Below are positions 56,131 through 64,000 of a DNA stretch of 64,000 nucleotides, piece after piece. The stretch is from Branchinecta lynchi (lineage: Eukaryota; Arthropoda; Branchiopoda; Anostraca; Branchinectidae). The DNA lies in contig JAKZAP010000012.1 in NCBI GenBank assembly GCA_023053575.1, positions 6,510,230-6,574,229 of the forward strand, in the 5' to 3' direction. A program made the translations under genes and the position numbers. The notes below the pieces were generated by a model. The model searched no databases, was not told the origin of the DNA, and worked only from the letters and a program-made list of their open reading frames with translations. Every line of letters begins with the position of its first letter. The stretch's first letter is position 1.

Positions 56131-56480
56131 TATATTCCATTCAAAATTTACTTCATGTTCATTTCTCGCGGTAAAAGTCACTTGTGTAACAATCCATCAT
56201 TACGTAATATTATTTTACTTATTTATTTGAGTCCAATACTGTCCAATACGAGTCTAATTATGGCTAGGGCCATAATGCATAAAAACAAAAACAAAAAATT
56301 TACACTAGTGTATTGTGTTGGCTTTTTTTTTTTCTTTTTTTTACTCCATCTAGGTCCTCCTGGGCCAATACTGATGGGCAATACATTTTTTAATTCATTC
56401 ACTAGCCCTTTACACACGAACGCTTTTACAGACTAAGTTAATGGGTGAAACCACAACGCAGACTAAGGTGAGTCGAACCC
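56131..56480. other. No gene recognised
   Basis: AT-rich with short T/A runs (56323-56342). The open frames here are low-complexity. Confidence 0.4.
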
Positions 56481-56860
56481 GCAATAGCTGTTTTTTTCAG
56501 AAACAATGGTATCTGCTACCACGGTAAATGGATGTGCTTTTGCAGTTACTGTGGTATCTGATATCACGGTTGCTCTGCAAAAACGACAACTGGCGAAATT
56601 GCACTTTTCCAAGTCATCCCAAAGGAAAATTAATATCCAGTTACATCACTAAGTGCCAAACTTCTTTCCCACCAATTTGACAATATCCTTGGCTCTATTG
56701 TTGGTAGTACTGAAAGTGACTTTCAGATACCACGGTCGGACCATGGTATCTTAGATACCACGAAGAGTGGCCAGATACCACGATAACTGCAAAAAAAACA
56801 CTTTTGACCGTGATATCAGATTCCACGGTAACTGCAAAAATGACTCCAATGCATACCATT
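56481..56860. repeat. Cluster of inverted GATACCACGGT motifs
   Basis: At least eight copies in both orientations (GGTATCTGCTACCACGG, GTGGTATCTGATATCACGG, CAGATACCACGGTCGGACC, TGGTATCTTAGATACCACG, TGATATCAGATTCCACGG), interleaved with TTTTGCAGTTAC / GTAACTGCAAAA. The inverted arrangement of 56500-56580 against 56750-56850 suggests a decayed foldback element. Confidence 0.65.
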
Positions 56861-58229
56861 TTCCATTTCTGATACCTGTGCCAAATATGAAGAAAAATGG
56901 ATGCTTACCAGGTGTTCTAGTTGTTCCCCCATCCTGATACTGTAAATCCGCAAAGGTTGTGTTTGCAATCACTCACATTTTCTCAGGACGGACTAGAATC
57001 AGAAATAAAAATTTTCAGACACAAAATGAAATTAGAACGACAAACTGCGTCATTGGATTAATAGCTTACACACAGCTCAAGGTAATGTGCGAATAATTGC
57101 ATATTGTTACTACGTTTGCGGTGAACTGCCAAATTAGTGCAAAAATTCATGATGATCACATTCTACCCACAAAATAATACAGGCAACGAGGTAACGTTAT
57201 TTCCGCCCTCCTCGGCGGAAATTACGGATCCAATTTTTATTTTGTTTAGCTAATCAGAATTTTGTTCGTGACAAAAGCTTTAATTTGGTGAAGGACCGTT
57301 GCTTATCCAAGGGAGGGGCGCTGTTGATTGTGACATTCAATTCCGCCACTCGGCTTAGAACAACGGGTTTCGCTAATGACCCTATGAATTAAAGACATCG
57401 ACTAACTAAATATCGGACCTCGTATCGGACTCTTTATTCAACACCGAAAATTATGTTTATAGTAGAATTCAACACCGAAAATTATGTTTATAGTAGGTTC
57501 CTGTAGTGACCGTTGTCTTCTTGTTTTGTTTATTTTGTTGCCACGGCCTTTTGGCTTTTTTGTGCAATTAAATCTTATCTTATCTTATAATGCTGCTTCA
57601 GACTACCTCCTCTCTGTATTTCGTGATACCTGCAACATTTTCCTTCTACAAACGTAGGCTACCATCTCCATGCGGTCGAGGACGCAGGGATCCATGCTCA
57701 TGATGTATCATAAGTGGATAATTAGCAGTGTCATACCTGAGGGTTCCGTATGTCAGCGCGGAATTACTGCTATGAATATTTTGGATTCGTTCATTTTTAT
57801 TTCTGTTCTCGCTCGAAACTGTGTTGCTATTTAGGAGAAGAGTTTTCGATTGATGATTGCGAGGATGATTGATCGTATCAGAGAGTTAGTGCGAAGAAGA
57901 GGGTGAATGCTGGATTAGGATTAGTCCGTCCAGGACTTGGTACGGACTTTAAACGAGTTAATTATGCTTAATGCACGGACCCTAATATCATCTCACCTGG
58001 TAATAACACCCTTTTATGGTGGAAATTGGAAGAAAAGACGCTGACAGTGTAAAATAAGGCGTATTTCCGCGCTCCCGCAAACAGTTTGTGGATTTTTTAG
58101 TCGTATGAATACGAAGAAATTTCAGTTCTATATTTTTTCAGATTCACATTTTTGTTTTCTCAGTTTCTCAGAATCACAGTCGTATGGATCTTGCCAGAAT
58201 GGCATCAACCACGAATTTTCCCTGAAAAT
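56861..58229. other. Largely featureless, two small structures
   Basis: TTTCCGCCCTCCTCGGCGGAAA at 57210-57231 is an 8-bp-stem hairpin. A 36-bp word (AATTCAACACCGAAAATTATG...) is duplicated at 57437-57498. On the minus strand, 56902-56932 is a 31-bp piece bounded by acceptor- and donor-like signals (TTTACAG, CCTG|GTAAGC), too small to call. A-rich run at 58237-58264 follows. Confidence 0.4.
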
Positions 58230-58309
58230 TAACCCGTAAAAAAAAAAAAAAAAAAAAAAAAAAACAGTTTGTGGGTCGATTGTGGCTCGAAAAGTGTGTT
58301 TCCGCGATC

Positions 58310-58650
58310 AACAGAGCGATTAAAAAGATAAGATCATGTTATTTTAAATATGGAAAGCACTCCACTTGTCGAAATTATGTCATAACCATACACTGACGGA
58401 GAAATTCAAAATTCAAGATGCAAATGTTACCCTTTTGGATGTTTCGTCATCACTTTCAAAGGTCATGGACAACAAGGCCCAACCAGCACACGATGTCGTC
58501 CACTGCTTCCTGACAGACGAAGATTAAAAATTAAGTGTCTTTTTCGTGTGTATATATGTGTTTTGTTTATTTTCTTTATTTTCGTCATTTACTCCGCCTT
58601 TTCAAAATGGCGGGTCATAAATAAATTACTTACTTACTTACAGGACTTTC
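58310..58650 (+). repeat. (TTAC)n-tailed retroelement fragment, best copy
   Basis: Short frame ending KVMDNKAQPAHDVVHCFLTD and a stop near 58525, then a T-rich untranslated part and AAAATGGCGGGTCATAAATAAATTACTTACTTACTTAC. Homologous to 8750-9065. The frame could be the C-terminus of a transposon protein; not otherwise recognised. Confidence 0.65.
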
Positions 58651-59046
58651 GTGGCTCGCTTTGTGGCTCAAATTCGACAAACAACTGGCGAGGTGATTGT
58701 CGATTTTGTGGCTCGATTCTGGCGGGAAATTCAAATTAAGCAGCAAAATAGTGTCTAAACAATAAAATTAACTACTTTTTCAAGCATATTGTCTTAAAAC
58801 CGAGGATCCCTTTTGCACATAATGGTAAGGAAATAAGCTTCGAGTTCTATTTATTGAGATTTTACATACATTTAATTTTTATTTTCAGATTTTTGAAATT
58901 TCCGCCAAAAAAATAGACAAAACGGAGTTTCCGCGAGTTTCAACTCGTAGCTCGACTGTGTGGCATACAACCCTGTTTCCACGACAAACACTCAGAAGTG
59001 TGTGGCCCACAATTGTGTCGCGGAAAAAGGCCTATAGTCGAGACAG
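58651..59046. repeat. TTTGTGGCTCGATT / TTTCCGCG word repeats
   Basis: Words such as TTTGTGGCTC (58669, 58710), GGCTCGATT and GTTTCCGCGA (58929; also 58299) recur between 58060 and 58990. Probably an old tandem or foldback repeat. No gene. Confidence 0.4.
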
Positions 59047-59600
59047 AAAAATCCTTCTCCGCAATTTTGAAACGTATCTTTGGACCAATCACAGACCCCA
59101 GCAACTGACGTGTAGGTTTTGTTTTCCCATGAGTGATGATGGTGGTAATATTTCTTGGATTTCTTTGTTTCAAGTGTGACCAGTAGGATGAAACGTAAAG
59201 AACGGCTAATGCCCGGGCCACATTCAGTCACACCTGTACGTAATTTGGTTTGTTAATTTGGTTCTTACCCACTCTTACTTTTCATCCTGGTCACACCTGG
59301 AACGAAGAAATTCAAGATATATTACCACCATCATCACTCAAACGTAAACAAAGCTGGCTAAATCAGCGAATCTGGTCTGTGATTGGTCCAAATACTCGAA
59401 AGATACGTTTCAAAATGGCGGAGATGGATTTTTCCATCTCGACAACCTTACGTTTTCAGCGTCTTTTCTTCCCAATTTCGACCGTAAGACGGCCTGATTA
59501 CCGGCGATATTACTAGGTGTGACTATAGTGAGGCCCGAGCATAATAACCAAAGTAACGAACCAATTTCCGTTCAGATGTGACTGAATGTGGCCCGGGAAT
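59047..59600. repeat. Long inverted repeat with nested TIR element
   Basis: 59047-59205 (ACGTATCTTTGGACCAATCACAG, GAGTGATGATGGTGGTAATAT) is the inverse of 59268-59430 (ATATTACCACCATCATCACTC, CTGTGATTGGTCCAAATACTCG). Separately, GCCCGGGCCACATTCAGTCACA (59212) and TGTGACTGAATGTGGCCCGGG (59577-59597) bound 59212-59597. The ends of one element and the arms of another are interleaved. Open frames on both strands are explained by the inversion. Confidence 0.85.
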
Positions 59601-60400
59601 AGTTCAGGTTAGTTTAATTTAAAAAATGAAAACAAGTACTTTTACATAGCTTCACGTCAGAGAGTTAGAACTATTTACGTATACTGTATACAGTATTACT
59701 GCGTTACCAGCAACCTTTTTAATCCAAGAAAGTGCCTTCCTGACCTGCTCAAGACCTGGTTATAGTTCGGCGACTCGGGATGCTTAATTTCCTTCCGTCG
59801 GCACAGCGAGTCATCACTGAATAACTAATAGTGTATATGAGCATTATAGCTTTCGGGAGGAAGGTATTTGACGTCTGAAATCTTGTTCTTTTCACGGCAG
59901 CCCAAAACCAGAAGTCAGTTTACATACAAGGGGTTACCCACTCACCGGAACCAGGTGTGGACCCTTTCCGAGCACCGACCGAGCACCGTTGGCACTGACC
60001 CGGCCGTAAATTAGGAAATTCCCCTTTCAACGATTGTTGATTTTTAACATAACGAGAAACTCCCCAATTTCAGTACCATAAAATGGCTTGGCACGATCAT
60101 AGCTCGGCCTCTAAAACAAATCTGCGGTAACGCTGTTTCAGCTCACGATTCCATTCGTGTCAAATATTGAAAAATAGTTTTAAACAGAGGAAGGTACAAC
60201 AGAAAAGCCCTTGGTAACTTAAAGAATAGCTTTTGTTCTCCATTTCCGGAATTTTTGGCGTTCTAAGACGAAAAGATTTAAAACACATAACACAATTTTA
60301 TTTAAAAAATTGTAAATCTCTATTGTACCATCCTCGATGTTATAGAAATTCCTGCGTAATTGCAAATTTTTGACCCTCTGATCCTCAAGTTATCTTCCCA
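59601..60400. other. No gene recognised
   Basis: Mixed-composition single-copy-looking sequence. No repeats shared with the window and no supported exon. Confidence 0.4.
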
Positions 60401-60810
60401 AGACCTGAATACAGCTGTGCTGACTGTATGCGAAACAACCGTCAGACATACAGGTGTTAAGTTCCGTGTAATAGGAATTACCTACCGCTGGGTTCAGCTG
60501 TGCCGACTTTATCCAAAACGACCGTCAGACATACGGTTGTTAAGTTCGCGTGTAAGGACTATTTCGTGTAGCTGAATACAGCTGTGCTAACTGGATGCGA
60601 AACAACCGTCAGACATACAGGTATTAAGTTCCGTGTACTAGTAATTACCTACAGCTGGGTTCAGGTGTGCCAACTGTATCTGAAACGACTGTCGCACATA
60701 CGGGTGTCTAAATCCGTATTTAACATATTGTATACACTCCGTATTTATTTCGTATTTCGCTGTGTTGACCGGACGCGAAACATTCTCAGACATGCAGGTG
60801 TTTCTAACCG
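60400..60810 (+). repeat. 83-bp tandem repeat with two-unit higher order
   Basis: GTCAGACATACAGGTGTTAAG-type anchors at about 60441, 60524, 60608, 60691 and 60784. Units 1 and 3 (TACAGCTGTGCT-ACTG-ATGCGAAACAACC) are most alike, as are 2 and 4 (CGCTGGGTTCAGCTGTGCC), so the repeated block is about 167 bp. Rich in CAGCTG. Confidence 0.85.
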
Positions 60811-61199
60811 CATAAACACTTTTTTTACAATAGCAAGTATGTTGTAGAACGCGCCTTAAACGATTGCTATATAGTACGATGCGTCGGTCTTTTCTACCTG
60901 AGCCTGCGAGAAAATAACTCGACTCCAAACTGCTTCTGGAAGAATATCTGTTTAGAAAAGACTCGCTCCCGCTTACGATAAACTGGAATTTAGTTTAACA
61001 TCTGATGATTATTCTTAAGAAGAATGCATTACTACACAACATCCTCTTTGATCTATTTTAGCACGGTTCACTTCCCACTTCTCTCGACTCGGACTTCGTG
61101 GTGCAAAAATGTTACGGCTAAACACTCCTGTGTTCCAACCATGAAACAGCTATATACAGTGACATGCTGCTGTAAACGGCTGCTTACAACTAGAAACTG

Positions 61200-62294
61200 C
61201 TGTCCCCACCATCAGACAGGTGTATACAGCAACATACAGCTGTGTCTCCAACGCGTATACCGACTAGACGTAAAAACTACAGCTGTATACGCCACCAGAC
61301 AGGTGTATACAGTAACATACTGCTGTGTCTCCAACGTGTATCCCGACTAGACGTAAGAACTACAGTTGTATACGCCACCAGACAGGTGTATACAGTAACA
61401 TACTGCTGTGTCTCCTACGCGTATCAGGACTAGACGTAAGAAGTACAGCTGGATACAACTGTTCACAGCTACAAGCAGCTATAAACAGCTGTAACATCGA
61501 CGTCTATCGCCAGTAGCTGTAAATTCAACAGTTGGAAGCAGGTATTTCCAACTGAAATCTGCTGAAAACAACTGAAAACAGCTGAAAACAGGTCAGAACA
61601 GCTGGAAACGTCTCAATTATTTCCATACGGGAGCTGCGAACCCAGCTGTTAGGAAATCATTCTTTCACGGCACTTAACACCTGTATCTCTGACAGTTGTA
61701 CACAGCAACATACCGCTGTGTCTCCAACGCGTATCCCGACTAGACGTAAGCCATACAGCTGTATACGCCACCTGACAGGTGTATACAGTAACATACTGCT
61801 GTGTCTCCAACGCGTATCCCGACTAGACGTAAGACATACAGCTGTATACAGTAACATACTGCTGTGTCTCCAACGCGTATCCCGACTAGACGTAAGACAT
61901 ACAGCTGTATACAGTAACATACTGCTGTGTCTCCAACGCGTATCCCGACTAGACGTAAGACATACAGCTGTATACAGTAACATACTGCTGTGTCTCCAAC
62001 GCGTATCCCAACTAGACGTAAGACATACAGCTGTATACACCAACAGACAGGTGTATACAGTAACATACTGCTGTGTCTCCAACGCGTATCCGACTAGACG
62101 TAAGAAGTACAGCTGTATACGACTGTTCACAACTAAAAACAGCTATAAACAGCTGTAACATCGACGTCTATCCCCAGTAGCCGTAAATTCAACAGTTGTA
62201 AGCAGCTGTTTCCAACTGAAATCAGCTGAAAACAGCTGTTTTCAGCTGAAAACAGGTGAGAACAGCTGGAAACGTCTAAATTATTTCCATACGG
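61200..62294 (+). repeat. Two-block 63/83-bp satellite, CAGCTG-rich
   Basis: Core GTGTCTCCAACGCGTATCC-GACTAGACG. In the second block four units repeat at exactly 63 bp (GTATCCC at 61814, 61877, 61940, 62003). Others are 83-84 bp because they carry an extra CACC-GACAGGTGTATACAG. Both blocks end in the same unique part (AACATCGACGTCTATC to AACGTCT-AATTATTTCCATACGGG), showing a block-level duplication. The 63-bp period is a multiple of three, so open frames of 146-157 codons appear on both strands; they are not genes. Confidence 0.93.
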
Positions 62295-62930
62295 GTCCAT
62301 GTTTCTGCCTTTGTCCCATTTTTCGTATTCTGTATTTTTAGACCTGATTAGTCCCTTTTCTTTTTTTATATTTATTTTTTGGGCTACTGAGCTATTTCCT
62401 TTTTTTTGCTGTGCATAAATAAAACTTTACCATAATCATCATCATATTCTAACAAGCGGCACTTGTTATACACAAAAATCGAGAGTGGGCTACCTCCCCC
62501 CCCCCCCCCCGTTTCCATGCTGCCAATGCTATTATTTTGGTTTAGGTTTAGTGAGTTAAGCTTTAGCAACGGCAAACTTTTCAAGACCCGACGGCGGAAA
62601 AACAGTCGGTCACTGACAATAAATCTAACTGAATCTAATATGAACCTGCTTTATATCGCCGTACCTCTTCCAGAAGAATTATATCCAAGCGCTATTGTCT
62701 ACAGCAACTTATCTGTGTCCCTTTTTATGAACAACAGTAGGCTAGCGTTTTCCTTGACAGACTAGTAGTAAAAGACTATATTTGCCACAAGAATCTAGAA
62801 ACTACTTGTAAGCGGTAAATATTTTATCGTACGATCCAAGAGGTATTAAGCTGGGTGTAATCTGAACAAACTGATAAAGAGATTGTAGTTCTACGCTAGT
62901 AAATATTCTTGATTGTCAGACAACTTAACA
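62295..62930. other. No gene recognised
   Basis: AT-rich with a C run at 62498-62510. Open frames of 66-100 codons overlap in opposite strands without domain matches. Confidence 0.4.
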
Positions 62931-63520
62931 ACCGGTTAATAGCTTGGACAGTCACTACAAAAAAATTTGACGTTTTCGCTCTGTAAACACATGCAGTTTT
63001 GTTGGGAGCTTAAAGTCCGTTTCCAGACCTGGACTTCTTATCTAATCAAATCTTCGACTAGTTTTGAGCAAGAAAGGATAATGACAAAGAAAGAAGTCTT
63101 CGGAATAACCGGTTAATAGCTTGGACAGTCACTACAAAAAATTGGACGTTTTCGGTCTGTGAACACATGCAGTTTTGTTGGGAGCTTAAAGTCCGTTTCC
63201 AGACCTGGACTTCTTATCTAATCAAATCTTCGACTAGTTTTGAGCAAGAAAGGATAATTACAAAGAAAGAAGGCTTCGAAATAACCGGTTAACAGCTTGG
63301 ACAGCCCTAGAAAGAAATTGGCGTTGAAGATCAATAAATATGTACAGTTTGTTCCGTAACTAAATCTAGATTATCTGATTCCAACCGAATCTTCAGCTTA
63401 TGCTTAATACACACCCAGCCTATATGCTTCGGTCAAAGGTACTGACGAGAGAAAATTTCAGGCATTAAATATCCCAATCCTAAATAGCAACTACTTTCGA
63501 GCGAGAAAGACAGTAAAAAT
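62931..63520 (+). repeat. 177-bp tandem repeat
   Basis: ACCGGTTAATAGCTTGGACAG at 62931 and 63108 start two nearly identical 176-177-bp units (shared GTCCGTTTCCAGACCTGGACTTC). A third, strongly diverged unit begins at 63284 and fades out by about 63520. Confidence 0.9.
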
Positions 63521-63617
63521 GAAAAAGGCATTCAAATTTGTGTAAGGATGTAGTATTTACAGGCTGGTATGCAGAACTAATACACGTGCCATACTAATTA
63601 TTCACTTATGAATTGTT

Positions 63618-63827
63618 ATGCTGGGAGGGAATTTGAGAATCCTGGCGAAGCGGAGCTGCCGAATAAAGAGCCAGGCGGCGAGCGAAGTGGTCATATTACT
63701 TTGCAATCAGCAAACTGGAGGATGTGGGCATTTACGCTGGCTTGACGATCTCGTCAAAGAAAAACCTTGCACACATCACAAAGCAGAGGGTATACTTGGT
63801 TTCGAACGGAACTGCCTAATACGGTAA
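63618..63827 (+). other. Open frame ending near a splice-donor-like site
   Basis: 69 codons from an ATG (LGGNLRILAKRS, later GHLRWLDDLVKEKP) with ATACG|GTAAGC at 63821-63827. No acceptor or domain is recognised. It could be a chance frame. Confidence 0.2.
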
Positions 63828-64000
63828 GCCATTACTGCGATGCGGGGAAAGATACTCGCTAATTCGTCAGATATTTTGAATAATTTATCTAATTTTAAAT
63901 ATCAAAGTAAGTTCAGTCATGAAGGTTAGCGTCGTATGTCCAATAGAGAGATTGGACCCTATCCAACAAAAACAGCTATTTCTACGCCGTCATCAGAGGA

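Noticed and set aside
61657..62158. Open frames of 146-157 codons on both strands, arginine/threonine rich.
   Set aside because: They translate a 63-bp satellite whose period is a multiple of three; openness follows from the repeat.

Overview
The window looks like a gene-poor, transposon-saturated stretch of an invertebrate animal nuclear genome. Support: two consecutive exons of a secretin-family (class B) G-protein-coupled receptor with GT-AG splice sites, 3' ends of CR1/jockey-like non-LTR retrotransposons, many short terminal-inverted-repeat (TIR) elements with clean target-site duplications, tRNA-like remnants, and no bacterial gene organisation. The species cannot be named from the sequence alone.

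Genes. The one confidently recognised gene is on the minus strand. Exon A (21973-22087) and exon B (7923-8032) together encode most of a hormone-receptor domain (HRM). Their splice phases match (A ends after codon base 1, B supplies bases 2-3), and the cysteine spacing is that of the family. The 13.9-kb intron between them is packed with mobile elements. The signal-peptide exon (higher coordinates), the rest of the HRM and the seven-helix exons (lower coordinates) were not found and may lie outside. Near the left edge a plus-strand frame of 91 codons (254-397, resuming at 1932-2060) reads through once a nested transposon insertion is removed. Three further exon-like pieces (17466-17623 plus, 13560-13718 minus, 63618-63827 plus) are weak. 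Almost every other open frame is chance or lies inside repeats.

Repeats. (1) A dominant 0.4-1.7-kb family, called 'GGGATCCC elements' here, opens with a GGGATCCC palindrome and a GTCC/GTCT microsatellite, continues as about 130-bp tandem modules rich in CCGG hairpins, and ends near CTTTGGTCTTGTT. About fourteen copies or fragments are present, several nested. (2) A 280-bp-module array at 33.7-35.6 kb shares that architecture and has degenerate relatives at 7.1, 18, 19.1 and 32-33.4 kb; the design resembles Helentron-associated DINE-1/HINE elements. (3) hAT-like miniature elements fall into two families: CAGRGGCGT termini (six copies or fragments) and CAGGGTTGCCA termini (three copies). (4) A TTAA-flanked family has TIR AGTTTAACTGAAAAG. 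(5) Single miniature elements with TA, TAA or TTA duplications are seen. (6) Satellites and tandem arrays occur at 14.2, 36.4, 46.1, 47.5, 60.4, 61.2 and 62.9 kb. (7) A four-copy dispersed repeat retains a shared short reading frame (KTGYVN repeat).

Layout: 0-5 kb, split frame plus nested GGGATCCC elements; 5.3-9 kb, miniature elements and receptor exon B; 9-21.8 kb, the receptor intron (short-period repeats, a 14-15.5 kb array, a three-level nest at 15.7-17.3 kb); 22 kb, receptor exon A; 23-28.7 kb, GGGATCCC elements with a reverse-transcriptase insertion; 29-33 kb, quiet sequence with three miniature elements; 33.7-38 kb, tandem arrays; 38-46.5 kb, mixed repeats and a degenerate retrotransposon; 46.5-55 kb, a recent 293-bp duplication and more GGGATCCC elements; 56-60 kb, inverted repeats; 60-63.5 kb, satellites. 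No CRISPR, rRNA, intact transposase or novel multi-gene system was found.
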